Of a stretch of 64,000 bases of DNA, positions 8,724 through 18,251 are shown piece after piece. The notes under the pieces were generated by a model. That model had not been told where the DNA came from and ran no database searches. It saw nothing but the letters and a program-made list of their open reading frames with translations. Position 1 is the first letter of the stretch. Each line of letters opens with the position of its first letter. The position numbers were made by a program, and so were the translations under genes. The stretch spans positions 11,117-75,116 of the forward strand of contig CAWIGD010000036.1 of NCBI GenBank assembly GCA_963835165.1, given 5' to 3'. Source of the DNA: VAZQ01 sp963835165 (GTDB taxonomy: Bacteria > Pseudomonadota > Alphaproteobacteria > Rhizobiales > Xanthobacteraceae).

Positions 8724-9512
8724 ATGTCGCCCATGAGAGTCACCGCAGTCACCGCTTTCGCGCTTGCCTTCACGGCGATCGCTGCGGCCGCAGCCGAGCA
8801 TCACGAGATCAGCAGCCGGCGCGCGACCGAGCGCAAAGCGTTTACCGACGCCGAAATTACCGACGGATTCTTCAAGACCGCTTTCGGGGCCGAATTGCAC
8901 CTCGCCGGCGCGGTGAACCGCATTCGCAAATTCGATGGTCCGGTGCGGGTGTATGTGGAGAATCGCGCCCGGCCGGACCGCGGCGCCCAGGTCAGCCAGG
9001 TGGTCGAAGACATCCGCGCGCGCATTCAACATCTCGACATCACCATGACGGAGAACGCCGCGGAAGCCAACGTGGTCGTCACCCTCGTGCGCGATCGCGA
9101 TCTGCCTCGCGCCATCAATAAAATCTACGGACCTGATCGCGCGCAGCTCATTCAGCGCTCGCTCGTGCCCCAGTGTCTCGCCAGTTTCCGCAAGGACGAG
9201 AGCTTCCGCATCACGCGTTCGGATGTCATCGTCGTTGCCGACGCGGGGGATTTCATTTTCTACGATTGCGTCTACGAAGAACTGCTGCAGGCGCTCGGTC
9301 CGATCAACGACACCAGCCTCGTGCCCTGGACGATGTTCAACGACAACGTCCAGATGGGCTTCTTCGACATCTACGACCAGTACATTCTCAACGTGCTCTA
9401 CGATCCGCGCGTCCAGCCCGGGATGGACTCGGACGAGGTGCGCGCCGTGTTGCCGCAGATCATGCCCGCGGTGAGAGCCTGGGTCGCGCGCGTCAACGAT
9501 CTCGATCAGTAG
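8724..9512 (+). CDS. DUF2927 family secreted protein
   Basis: Predicted exported protein of about 262 residues. The open frame extends upstream to 8553, but the coding-like part begins with ATG at 8724 or 8733, giving a clean signal peptide (MRVTAVTAFALAFTAIAAAAAEHH). Mature-region blocks (FTDAEITDGFFKTAFGAELH, PVRVYVENRARPD, ITRSDVIVVADAGDFIFYDCVYEELLQALGPIND) fit DUF2927, a family of unknown function in alphaproteobacteria. It has a single cysteine pair and no metal motif that I recognise. It is convergent with the TPP-enzyme gene. Confidence 0.75.
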   Translation: MSPMRVTAVTAFALAFTAIAAAAAEHHEISSRRATERKAFTDAEITDGFFKTAFGAELHLAGAVNRIRKFDGPVRVYVENRARPDRGAQVSQVVEDIRARIQHLDITMTENAAEANVVVTLVRDRDLPRAINKIYGPDRAQLIQRSLVPQCLASFRKDESFRITRSDVIVVADAGDFIFYDCVYEELLQALGPINDTSLVPWTMFNDNVQMGFFDIYDQYILNVLYDPRVQPGMDSDEVRAVLPQIMPAVRAWVARVNDLDQ

Positions 9513-9606
9513 TTCAACGAAACGATCCATCGCTCGTCGTGTGCAGATCGGGGCCGACCCGACGTGCATTCGAGAACGAACGCGCCGCGGGAGCGCGGAC
9601 CCCGCC

Positions 9607-11373
9607 TCACGCCCCGGTCGGGCGATGGCCAATCCCGTCCGACCGTTCAGGGGGCGGATCGACGTGAAAATCGATCACGCAGACGCCTCCTGATTTGAGC
9701 ACGGCAACGCCTTTGGAGATCGCCGCCTTTACCTCCGCAGCGGTCCTGACCGGCCCGATCCCGACGGCGCCCTGCGCTTCGGAGAGCTTGGCGATGTCCG
9801 GCGCGGGGTCTTCCATGCGCAATCCGATCCATCGGTTCTTGACCTCGCGGCCGCGCGTGCGTGCGACCGTCTCCTGGTGCAGCTCGTCATTGAAGTAGGA
9901 CCGGTTGTTGTTGACGAGGACGAGCAGCGGAATGCGGTGGCGCACCGCGGTCCAGATCGCGGTCACGCCCATGCAGAAATCGCCGTCGCCGAGCATCGAG
10001 ATGGCATGACGGCCGAGGCCTTGCAGCGCGAGCGCCGCGCCGACCGAAAGGCCGGGCCCCGAACCCAGGCCGCCGCCACCGTCCTTGCCGAGATAGGCGA
10101 GGCCGTTCTGAAACGGCCAGATATCGATCGGCCAGCCACGGCCGAGCGTGCAGAAGCTCACGTTTTCGGGGTCGTTGAATTCCGCGCGCAAGGTCGAAGC
10201 GATGTGCTCCATGGTGATGCCCTGCCCGTCGCTCGCCTTCGGCTTTGCCGGCGGGCGCGCCTTCCATGGCTCCTGGCGGCGATCCGACCCCAGCGCATCC
10301 AACAGGTCCGCGACCGCGGCGTCGCCCGTCGTCGCCATCGATACGTCCACGGCGGGAAGCGCCTGGTATTCCATGTTGGCGCCGGTATGCAGATTTTGGT
10401 CGAGCGTGGCGGCGATGATCTTGGCCGATACGTTTCCCACGGTCCGGGCCTGCCGCAACGCGCCCCCGAGATCGATCCAGTCCAGCGCGATGATGACATC
10501 CGCCTCGCCGAGAAGCTCGCGCGCGGGCTTGGGAAGAACATTGAAGGGCGGCAGGTAATGCGCCGGATGGTCGGTCGGAAACATCGCGCCCTGCTTGAGA
10601 TCGCTTACCACGCAGGCGCCAAGCCGCTCGGCAAGGCGGATGCGCGATTGCCAGAATTCGGGTTTGCGCGAGCCGCGCCCGAACATGATCACCGGCCGCT
10701 CGGCGCGCGCGAGCAATGCCGCGGCCTGAGCGACCGCGCCCTTCCCCGGTCGCGATGGCTCGGCGGGCCCGAAGCGCGACACCTGCGGCCATTCCGGCGG
10801 CTTGTCGAGCCGGGCTTCTTGCAATCCGGCATCGAGGCAGATGTAGACCGGGGCGGTTGGCGCGGTGCGGGTCGCGAGATTGGCGCGGCACATCGACTCC
10901 ACCAGCGCCTGCGGCGACGAGGGCTGGTCATCCCATTTGATGATCGAGCGGATAAAGGCGCCTTGATCGCGCGAGGTGTGAATCCAGTCGATCCAGGGGC
11001 GGCGCTTTTCGGCATCAAGCGGGCCGGTCGCACCGAGCACGATCATGGGCACCCGGTCGCACCAGGCGTTGAACAGGCTCATCATGCCGTGCAGGAGCCC
11101 GACATTGCTGTGCAATACGCAAGCCATGGGCTCGCCGGTGGCCTTGGCGTAGCCATGTGCGATCGCGACCGAATGATCTTCGTGCAGGCACAGCAGAATT
11201 CCCGGCCGTTCGTTGCCGAGATGGTTGACGAGGCTGTCGTGTAACCCGCGATAGCTCGCGCCGGGGTTGAGGCTGACATAGGGAATGCCCAGGCGGCGAA
11301 GCATCTGCGCCGCCACGTCGCTGCCCCAAGCCACGGTCTCGTCGGGTTTTCCTTCAATTCGATCCAGCTGCAT
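9607..11373 (-). CDS. Thiamine-pyrophosphate-dependent enzyme (acetolactate synthase/decarboxylase-like)
   Basis: A 588-residue protein with the three-domain plan of the pyruvate oxidase/acetolactate synthase family. The N-terminal Pyr domain holds the conserved glutamate in LCLHEDHSVAIAHGYAKATG (about residue 65). A central domain spans about 200-340. The PP domain carries the TPP/Mg motif GDGDFCMGVTAIWTAVRHR...NNNRSYFND (about 460-495). The substrate is unknown: low-similarity members decarboxylate benzoylformate, oxalyl-CoA, sulfopyruvate or phosphonopyruvate. It is transcribed away from the TctA gene across a 391-base divergent gap, consistent with a role in the same catabolic island. Confidence 0.85.
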   Translation of the reverse strand: MQLDRIEGKPDETVAWGSDVAAQMLRRLGIPYVSLNPGASYRGLHDSLVNHLGNERPGILLCLHEDHSVAIAHGYAKATGEPMACVLHSNVGLLHGMMSLFNAWCDRVPMIVLGATGPLDAEKRRPWIDWIHTSRDQGAFIRSIIKWDDQPSSPQALVESMCRANLATRTAPTAPVYICLDAGLQEARLDKPPEWPQVSRFGPAEPSRPGKGAVAQAAALLARAERPVIMFGRGSRKPEFWQSRIRLAERLGACVVSDLKQGAMFPTDHPAHYLPPFNVLPKPARELLGEADVIIALDWIDLGGALRQARTVGNVSAKIIAATLDQNLHTGANMEYQALPAVDVSMATTGDAAVADLLDALGSDRRQEPWKARPPAKPKASDGQGITMEHIASTLRAEFNDPENVSFCTLGRGWPIDIWPFQNGLAYLGKDGGGGLGSGPGLSVGAALALQGLGRHAISMLGDGDFCMGVTAIWTAVRHRIPLLVLVNNNRSYFNDELHQETVARTRGREVKNRWIGLRMEDPAPDIAKLSEAQGAVGIGPVRTAAEVKAAISKGVAVLKSGGVCVIDFHVDPPPERSDGIGHRPTGA

Positions 11374-11764
11374 CTTCCACCTCGTTAGAAACCCGTGCGA
11401 AGCTCGGCAGGCAGGCGCTCACCCGTCCGAAGCCGACCCGTCAGGCCGCGGCGTGTCAAAAGTGCCGCACTCGGGCAAGGCTGGGCGCGGCGCCAAACGG
11501 CTTTCCCATCACCTGATCTTCTGATTACATGCCATCTAAAATAAGTGAAGCCGGGCGCCATGACGTCCCGAGGGTTTGGTCGTCGCGAAGAGCTCGGGGA
11601 GGGGCGGACAGTCAGATGCGAACTCAACTTGGCGTGATGCACGCTTTCATTCCGATTTCCTGAACTGGCCCTGCAAGGCCGAATGCAGGGTCGAACACGG
11701 GTGCGCGAGCATTTGGTTGCTGCTTGCGCGCGCGTGACGGGACATCTCCGAAAGGGCGGATGAA
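11374..11764. other. Divergent intergenic region between TPP enzyme and TctAB genes
   Basis: About 390 bases with no supportable gene; short open frames on either strand lack start context. It must contain the promoters for the leftward TPP-enzyme gene and the rightward transporter/catabolic operon, and is the place to look for an operator. I could not identify a convincing -35/-10 pair or palindrome. Confidence 0.5.
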
Positions 11765-13906
11765 ATGGAAAGTATCGTGGGGGAACTCGGCTTCATGGCC
11801 ACCTCCGCGGGCAAGGCCTTCGTGACGCTGATGGAGCCCCACCGGCTGATGTTCCTGGGGCTCGGCTGCATCATGGGCCTGGTGCTCGGCATCATCCCTG
11901 GGATCGGCGGCCTCACCGGAACGGCGATGCTGCTGCCGTTCACGTTCAACATGGATCCCTACTCGGCGTTCGCGCTGCTGCTCGGTCTCGGCGCGACGAC
12001 CGCAACCGGCGACCCCATTCCAGCGATTCTGTTCGGCGTGCCCGGAGGTGCCGCCTCCGCGGCAACGGTGCTCGATGGCTACCCGATGGCGAAACGGGGT
12101 GAGGCCGGCCGGGCACTCAGCGCCGCCTACATGTCATCCCTGATGGGTGGCATCTTCGGCGCGCTGTTGCTGGCGATCAGCATTCCCATCCTGCGGCCGG
12201 TCATGCTGTTCATCGGGTCGCCGGAGCTGCTGGCCTTTTCCATCCTTGGCATATCCATGGTCGCCGTCCTGTCCGGCAACGCGCCCCTGCGCGGGGTCAC
12301 CGTCGGCTGCCTCGGCGTCATGATCGCCATGATCGGCACCGATCCGCAGACGGGAACGCTGCGCTGGACCATGGATAGTCTCTATCTCTGGGACGGCCTG
12401 CCGCTGACGCCGCTGTTGCTCGGCGTGTTTGCGCTGCCGGAACTTTGCGACCTGTTGATCGCCCGGGTCGCGATCGCGGCCAAGACTGATGGGGCCAGCA
12501 TCTACAAAGGCCAGTGGCAGGGCGTGAAGGACTGTTTCAACAATTGGTGGCTGATCATGCGATGTTCGTGGATCGGAGGCGGCATCGGCTCCATCCCCGG
12601 CATCAGCGCATCGGTGGTGGACTGGCTCGCCTATGGCCACGCGCTCAAGACCGAAAAGGGCGCAAGTGCGACCTTCGGCAAGGGTGACGTGCGCGGCGTG
12701 ATCGCGTCCGAAAGCTCGAACAATGCCAAGGAAGGCGGCGCGCTGGTTCCCACCGTCGCGTTCGGCGTTCCAGGCAGCGCCACCATGGCCATCCTGCTCG
12801 GTGCGTTCCTGATCCACGGATTGGTGCCGGGCCCCGACATGCTGACCAAGAACCTCAGCATCACCTACGCCATGGTATGGTCGGTGGCGTTGGCCAACAT
12901 TCTGGGCGCAGGACTCTGCTACGCGTTCAGTCCGCAGTTCGCCAAGCTCGCGACGCTGCGATACACGCTCATTCTCCCGGCCGTGCTCGGCATCATCTAT
13001 ATCGGCGCCTTCGAGGCGTCGCGGCAGTGGGGCGATCTCTTCACCCTGCTGTTCTTCGGTCTGGTCGGCTGGACCATGAAGCAGTTCAAATGGCCGCGAC
13101 CGCCGCTCATTCTCGGGGTCGTGCTGGGCGACACCATCGAGCGCTACATGTTCATCTCGATCGAGCGCTACGGCCTGACCTGGATGCTGCGTCCGGTCGT
13201 CGTCCTGCTTTTCGCTCTCGCCATCATGGGCCTCGTGCGGCCGCTGTTGCAGGACGTCCGCAGCCAAGGCGGCCTGAAGCAGATGTTGACGAGCTTTCAG
13301 CGACCGACATTCCATCCGTCGCAACTGTTCACGATGTTCATGATCGTGCTCGTCGGTTCGGCGACGTCCATGGCGTTGCGATGGGATTTCAGTGCCAAGA
13401 TCGTACCACTGGTCGTGGGCACGGTGGCCTTGTGCGCGGCGACGCTCAGCCTGTTCAACGAAATGTGCCGCAAGCCCGCCGCAGCCCGTGCGGAAGGTCT
13501 GGCCGAGCGCGCCGAGCATGAGGTCGGGGAAAAGATCCACATGGATCTGACCTCCGACACCGGCCATCTGCAGGTCCGGGAAATCCTCCTGCGCGGTGCG
13601 CTGTTCTTCGGCTATCTCATCGGCTTCATGGGGATGATGGCCGTCATCGGACTTATTCCCACGGTGGCGCTGTTCGTTGTCTTCTTCATGCGATTCGAGG
13701 CGCGAGAGCGGTGGTCGCTGGTGATCCCCTATGCCGCCGCTTTGGTGCTTCTTCATCTGGTTCGCCTTCGACTACTTCATGGCCGTTCCCTGGCCACCCA
13801 CGCTGATGGGCGAGTGGTTCCCGGCACTGAAGGCGATCCCCTCGGTGTAGCCCGCAACGATGCTGTTTCCGGCGCTGATCTCCAGGCGCCGATGACCGAT
13901 CGCTGA
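11765..13906 (+). CDS. Tripartite tricarboxylate transporter permease, TctA-TctB fusion (3' frameshift)
   Basis: Inner-membrane permease. Residues about 15-500 match TctA, with the signature GIIPGIGGLTGTAMLLPFTF and GDPIPAILFGVPGGAASAATVLDGYPMA, and many transmembrane helices. Residues about 515-660 form an extra four-helix TctB-like part (LFTMFMIVLVGSATSMAL...LLRGALFFGYLIGFMGMM). The last ~50 residues are wrong-frame: near 13745 the +1 frame encodes the expected end FIWFAFDYFMAVPWPPTLMGEW...PSV and stops at 13850. A one-base insertion or two-base loss near 13740-13752 explains this. It works with TctC-type binding proteins such as those at 22857 and 24663. Confidence 0.88.
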   Translation: MESIVGELGFMATSAGKAFVTLMEPHRLMFLGLGCIMGLVLGIIPGIGGLTGTAMLLPFTFNMDPYSAFALLLGLGATTATGDPIPAILFGVPGGAASAATVLDGYPMAKRGEAGRALSAAYMSSLMGGIFGALLLAISIPILRPVMLFIGSPELLAFSILGISMVAVLSGNAPLRGVTVGCLGVMIAMIGTDPQTGTLRWTMDSLYLWDGLPLTPLLLGVFALPELCDLLIARVAIAAKTDGASIYKGQWQGVKDCFNNWWLIMRCSWIGGGIGSIPGISASVVDWLAYGHALKTEKGASATFGKGDVRGVIASESSNNAKEGGALVPTVAFGVPGSATMAILLGAFLIHGLVPGPDMLTKNLSITYAMVWSVALANILGAGLCYAFSPQFAKLATLRYTLILPAVLGIIYIGAFEASRQWGDLFTLLFFGLVGWTMKQFKWPRPPLILGVVLGDTIERYMFISIERYGLTWMLRPVVVLLFALAIMGLVRPLLQDVRSQGGLKQMLTSFQRPTFHPSQLFTMFMIVLVGSATSMALRWDFSAKIVPLVVGTVALCAATLSLFNEMCRKPAAARAEGLAERAEHEVGEKIHMDLTSDTGHLQVREILLRGALFFGYLIGFMGMMAVIGLIPTVALFVVFFMRFEARERWSLVIPYAAALVLLHLVRLRLLHGRSLATHADGRVVPGTEGDPLGVARNDAVSGADLQAPMTDR

Positions 13907-14019
13907 CCCCCGGCGACGTGCGTGCGACAAGTTAGTAGCGCTCGCTTTGCAACGCAGGCGCGCTGAACCGAGGCTCGCCCGACCTTTGACCCGAAAGCGG
14001 TGAGGTCCTAAGAAGACGC

Positions 14020-16155
14020 ATGCAGGCGTGGGAGCGGGACGTGCCGGGGATGAGCGCAGCGAAGGCCGAGCAGAGCTTGTTCCGCTCGGCGGTCAGCACG
14101 TTGCAGGCCAAGTCGCTCGCCATCGTGGGCGCATCCGAGCGCGCGCGCTGGCCGAGCGAAATTTTCAAGAACCTGCGCGAATTCGGCTATTGCGGACGGA
14201 TTTCGCTCGTCAATCCGCGGCAGACGGAAGTGTTCGGGCAGCAGTGCTTTCCCTCGCTGCGCGCTCTGCCCGAGCCGGTCGACCACGCGCTGGTGATCGT
14301 GCCCGCGGCCGCCGTTCCCGACGTTCTTTCCGATGCCGAGGAAGCCCGCGTCCAATCCGCCACTGTCTATGCCTCGATGATCGGCGACGGCGATGAGCCG
14401 GAATCGAAGGCACGGGGCGCGTGGCTTTCGGCCTTCGTGGCGAAAAGCCGCCTGCGCGTGGCGGGGCCGAACTGCATGGGGGCGTATTCCTATCGCGAGC
14501 GTCTTTTCGGCTATCCCAACACCGAGCTTTGCCGGCTGACCCCCGGTTCGGTCGCATGCCTCTTCCAATCCGGCGGCACCATCCAGTTCTGGATGAAGGC
14601 CGGGGCCGAGCGCGGATTGCGCTTCTCCTACTGCGTCACGTCGGGCAACGAGCCAGATCTCGGCTTGGCCGACTACCTCAACTTCGTCATCGATGATCCC
14701 GAGACGCGGCAGGTCGTGCTGTTCATCGAAGGCATCCGCCGGCCGGAGGCGTTCATGCACGCGGCCGGCCGCGCGCTGGCGATGGGCAAGCCCATCCTTG
14801 CCATCAAGACCGGGGCGACGGCGCAGTCGCAGGCAGCCTCGCAGTCCCATACCGGCGCGATCGCAGGCGACTACGCCGCCTATCTCGCGATGTGCGAGCG
14901 CTACGGCATCGTCAACTATCGCTCGCTCGACGACCTCATCGAAGCCGCGCTCGCGTTCGAGGGCGGACGGCTGCCAAAAGGGCCGCGCATCGGCTTTGTC
15001 ACCACCTCGGGCGGAACCGTCGACCTGCTGTACGACTATGTCGAGGCCGAAGGCGCGGCGATGCCCGACTTCACGGACGCGACCAAGGCGGCGCTCCTGC
15101 CCATGATGCAGGAAGGCATCGCGCCCAAGAATCCGCTCGACGTCGGCATTCCCTCCACCCTCGAAGTTGCCGCCAGGATCTGCGCGACCGCGGCGCACGA
15201 TTCCAATATCGACATGGTGGCGTGGGCCTCGCCCATGCCGCGCAAGACCGATGCCTGGGGCGACGTAACTCCGCTGCGACAGCTGCTGACCCAGACCGAC
15301 AAGCCGATCGTCGGATTTGGGCGCATGATCTACCAGATCAGCGACAACCACCTCGCCGCGCAGGAGGCCGCCGGGTTTCCATTCCTACAAGGCATCGAAC
15401 CGACCATCCGCGCCCTCAACGGCTTGTGGTTTCACGCCGCGCGCCGAGGCCGCGTGCCGCCAACGCCGCCACCTGCACCGCCAAGCGACCTGTCTGCGGA
15501 CACGCTGGACGCCACGCTCGCACGCTACGGCATCGCACTGCCCAGGAGCCGCCTGGCCGGCAATGCCGCGGAAGCCGTGGCCGCCGCCGAGCACATCGGC
15601 TTTCCGGTGGCATTGAAGATTCACTCGCGCGACATCTTGCACAAGACCGAGGCCGGCGGCGTGGCGCTCGGATTGCGGGATCGCGCGGCGGTGCAGGCTG
15701 CCGTGGATGCGCTCGCCGCCGCGCCGCGCGCCGCGCAGCCGGGCGCGCGCATCGACGGCTACCTCGTGCAGGAGATGGTGTCCGGGGTCGAGGCCATTGT
15801 CGGCGCACGCAGCGATCCGCTCTACGGCCCGATGCTGCTGGTCGGCTCAGGCGGCGTGCTGGTCGAGCTCGCCAAGGATGCAACGCTGCGCCTGCTGCCG
15901 GTGAGCGCGGATGAGGTCGGCGCGATGCTCGACCGCCTCAAGCTGGCAACGCTTCTTTCCGGCTTTCGCGGGCGGCCGGCGGCCGATCGCGCGGCGCTCG
16001 AGGCGACTGTGCTCGCGCTCGGCCGATTCTTTCTCGACCATCGCGCAAGAATAAAGGATATCGAGATCAACCCGCTCATGGTGCGCCCGGCCGGTGAGGG
16101 TACGGTCGCGGTCGATGTGCGGGTGTTGTGGCGGGAGGACGCCCAAGGAGCCTAA
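14020..16155 (+). CDS. NDP-forming acyl-CoA synthetase / acetate-CoA ligase family protein
   Basis: A 711-residue fusion of the alpha and beta halves of ADP-forming acyl-CoA synthetases. A CoA-binding Rossmann domain starts at LQAKSLAIVGASER. A succinyl-CoA-ligase-like flavodoxin domain contains the phosphohistidine loop SQSHTGAIAGD (about residue 275). The C-terminal ATP-grasp domain includes FPVALKIHSRDILHKTEAGGVALGL and DIEINPLMVRP. It activates a carboxylic acid to its CoA thioester or runs in reverse. An alternative ATG at 14050 has a good GGAGCGGGA box. It is followed after 4 bases by the acyl-CoA dehydrogenase, so the two probably act in sequence. Confidence 0.9.
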   Translation: MQAWERDVPGMSAAKAEQSLFRSAVSTLQAKSLAIVGASERARWPSEIFKNLREFGYCGRISLVNPRQTEVFGQQCFPSLRALPEPVDHALVIVPAAAVPDVLSDAEEARVQSATVYASMIGDGDEPESKARGAWLSAFVAKSRLRVAGPNCMGAYSYRERLFGYPNTELCRLTPGSVACLFQSGGTIQFWMKAGAERGLRFSYCVTSGNEPDLGLADYLNFVIDDPETRQVVLFIEGIRRPEAFMHAAGRALAMGKPILAIKTGATAQSQAASQSHTGAIAGDYAAYLAMCERYGIVNYRSLDDLIEAALAFEGGRLPKGPRIGFVTTSGGTVDLLYDYVEAEGAAMPDFTDATKAALLPMMQEGIAPKNPLDVGIPSTLEVAARICATAAHDSNIDMVAWASPMPRKTDAWGDVTPLRQLLTQTDKPIVGFGRMIYQISDNHLAAQEAAGFPFLQGIEPTIRALNGLWFHAARRGRVPPTPPPAPPSDLSADTLDATLARYGIALPRSRLAGNAAEAVAAAEHIGFPVALKIHSRDILHKTEAGGVALGLRDRAAVQAAVDALAAAPRAAQPGARIDGYLVQEMVSGVEAIVGARSDPLYGPMLLVGSGGVLVELAKDATLRLLPVSADEVGAMLDRLKLATLLSGFRGRPAADRAALEATVLALGRFFLDHRARIKDIEINPLMVRPAGEGTVAVDVRVLWREDAQGA

Positions 16156-16159
16156 AGGG

Positions 16160-17314
16160 ATGGATTTTGAATTGCCCGAGGAGCTGCGAATCCTCAAGGC
16201 CGGGCTGCGGCGCTTCGTCGACAATGAGTTGATTCCGATCGAGCGCAAGACCACCAACGGCGAGACCGTAAAGCCGGAATATCTCGAGCGTTTCGAGAAG
16301 CGCGCCAAGGAACTCGGCATCTGGCAGCTCGACGTTCCGGAGGAATATGGCGGCGGCGGCATGCCCGTTCTCGCGCGCGCGATCGTATGGGAAGAGCTCT
16401 CGCGCACCATCGCCATCCCGGCCCGCGGAGAAGGCATCACCGGGCCATCCGCGCGCGGCATTCTCTATTCGCTCACGGGCGAGATGAAGGAGAAGTACCT
16501 GCTGCCGCTGCTGCGCGGGGAGAAGAAGGCCTGCTTCGCGCAGACCGAGCCCGACGCCGGATCCGACCCCGGCGGCATGCGCACCACAGCCGTGCGTGAC
16601 GGCGACCATTACGTGATCAACGGCGTCAAGCGCTTCATCACCGGCGCCGGTCATGCCGATTTCATGCAGTTGATGGTCGCGACCGACCGCAGCAAAGGCT
16701 CCCGCGGCGGCATTTCCTGTTTCATCGTCGACATGGATACGCCGGGCGTGAAGCTGGGGGCCTGCTACGAGACCATGATGGGCGACAAGCCGTGGGAGAT
16801 CGTTCTCGAGAATGTGCGCGTCCCGACCACCCACCGCGTCGGCGAGGAAGGTGACGGCATGCGCTTCGGCCAGCAATGGCTTAATATCGGCCGCGTCAAG
16901 CACGGCGCGCGTGCGCTCGGCGTCGCCGAGCGTTGCCTGGAAATGGCGACGTCCTACGCCAAGCAGCGCTCGACCTTCGGCCGGCCGCTGGCCGATCGCC
17001 AAGCGGTGCAATGGATGTTGGCCGACATGTTCATCGAGTTGCAGGCCGCCCGCCTGCTCGTCTACAAGACCGCGGCGCGTCTCGACCAGGGCGAAGAGGC
17101 GCGCGAAGACGCCTACGTCGCCAAATATTTCGCCGACGAGATGGCGTTCAAGGCCGCCGATCAATGCATGCAGATCCACGGCGGAATTGCGCTCACCACC
17201 GATCTTCCGATCGAGAAAATGTGGCGGCAGCAGCGCAGCTACCGCATCACCGAAGGCGCGAGCGAGGTGATGAAAATGGTCATTGCCCGCCATGTGCTCA
17301 AGACTTACGGCTAA
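16160..17314 (+). CDS. Acyl-CoA dehydrogenase
   Basis: FAD-dependent acyl-CoA dehydrogenase of 384 residues. The start ATG at 16160 follows an AAGGAG box inside the end of the upstream gene. Signatures are CFAQTEPDAGSDPGGMRT (FAD/substrate loop), RSTFGRPLADRQAVQWMLADM, QIHGGIALTTDLPIEKMWR and the catalytic-base region RITEGASEVMKM (Glu present). It oxidises an acyl-CoA to the 2-enoyl-CoA, presumably the product of the synthetase just upstream. The next gene starts 10 bases after its stop. Confidence 0.92.
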   Translation: MDFELPEELRILKAGLRRFVDNELIPIERKTTNGETVKPEYLERFEKRAKELGIWQLDVPEEYGGGGMPVLARAIVWEELSRTIAIPARGEGITGPSARGILYSLTGEMKEKYLLPLLRGEKKACFAQTEPDAGSDPGGMRTTAVRDGDHYVINGVKRFITGAGHADFMQLMVATDRSKGSRGGISCFIVDMDTPGVKLGACYETMMGDKPWEIVLENVRVPTTHRVGEEGDGMRFGQQWLNIGRVKHGARALGVAERCLEMATSYAKQRSTFGRPLADRQAVQWMLADMFIELQAARLLVYKTAARLDQGEEAREDAYVAKYFADEMAFKAADQCMQIHGGIALTTDLPIEKMWRQQRSYRITEGASEVMKMVIARHVLKTYG

Positions 17315-17324
17315 GGGAAACGCC

Positions 17325-18224
17325 ATGATCAAAGTGCGACGCATCGGACACGCCACCTTCGAGACGCCCGACCTCGAGAAGCAAATCGAGCATTACACGC
17401 AGGTGACCGGCCTGGTGGTCGCCGCGCGCGAGAAGGATCGCGCTCTGCTGGCAACGAAGCTCGGCCAGCTGGTGGTGCAGCTCAAGAAAGGGGACGCGGC
17501 GCGTTGCGCGAAACTCGCGTTTCAGGTGGCTCCCGATTCCGACTTCAAGGCGCTTGCCCGCGCGCTCTCGGAGGACGGAATCAAGAGCGATCTTCGCAGC
17601 GATGACCTTCCCGGCACGCCCAAATTACTGGCCTTCGAGGACAACAAAGGGACCACCATCGAGGTGTTCACGGAGTGGGATTATCTCACGCCCAACCAGC
17701 AGGTGGTGGGCGTCGGTCCGATCAAGCTCGGCCACTGCGCGTTCGTCGTCCCGGATGTGCAGCAGACCTGCGAGTTCTACGAGCGCGTCATGGGCTTCAA
17801 GGTATCGGACTGGAACGGCGACTTCTTCGTGTTCATGCGCTGCAATCCCGACCACCACACCGTGAACTTCATCCGCGGCAAACGCGCCAAAATGCACCAT
17901 ATCGCCTTCGAGGTGCGGGACTTCTCGGCGGTGGAGCAGGGCTGCGATGTGCTGTCATTTCACCGCATCCCGATCATCTGGGGGCCGCTGCGCCACGGCC
18001 CCGGACACAATGTCTCGATCTACCACCGCAATCCGGACGAGCACGTGATCGAGTTCTTCGCCGAGCTCGACCAGGTGCTGGACGAGGAGCTCGGCTTTTT
18101 CGATCCGCGGCCCTGGCACGCGGACCGCCCCCAGCGGCCAAAGGTGTGGAGCCGCGATAACCGCGCGGTCGCGGGCTGGGGCCCGCCGCCTACGCCGGAT
18201 TATCATCTCAATCGGGATGAATAG
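17325..18224 (+). CDS. Two-domain VOC protein, extradiol (catechol 2,3-) dioxygenase-like
   Basis: A 299-residue vicinal-oxygen-chelate protein with two tandem modules. The C-terminal module carries the metal triad expected of type I extradiol dioxygenases: His in LGHCAFVV, His in MHHIAFEVRDF and Glu in EHVIEFFAELDQ. The N-terminal module (GHATFETPDLEKQIEHYTQVTGL) lacks a full triad, as usual. A likely role is ring cleavage of a catechol-type intermediate or a related VOC isomerisation. Start chosen at ATG 17325 after AAGGGAAA. It lies in the same operon as the acyl-CoA genes and the hydantoinase pair. Confidence 0.85.
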   Translation: MIKVRRIGHATFETPDLEKQIEHYTQVTGLVVAAREKDRALLATKLGQLVVQLKKGDAARCAKLAFQVAPDSDFKALARALSEDGIKSDLRSDDLPGTPKLLAFEDNKGTTIEVFTEWDYLTPNQQVVGVGPIKLGHCAFVVPDVQQTCEFYERVMGFKVSDWNGDFFVFMRCNPDHHTVNFIRGKRAKMHHIAFEVRDFSAVEQGCDVLSFHRIPIIWGPLRHGPGHNVSIYHRNPDEHVIEFFAELDQVLDEELGFFDPRPWHADRPQRPKVWSRDNRAVAGWGPPPTPDYHLNRDE

Positions 18225-18251
18225 GCTGACGAGAGCGCGCAAGCGCCCACC

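Noticed and set aside
9877..11244. Long + strand frame of 455 codons opposite the TPP enzyme
   Set aside because: Antisense of a clear enzyme with TPP motif; codon composition is that of a shadow frame.
12134..13756. 540-codon minus-strand frame opposite the TctA gene
   Set aside because: His/Arg/Asp-rich antisense shadow; the + strand shows conserved TctA motifs.
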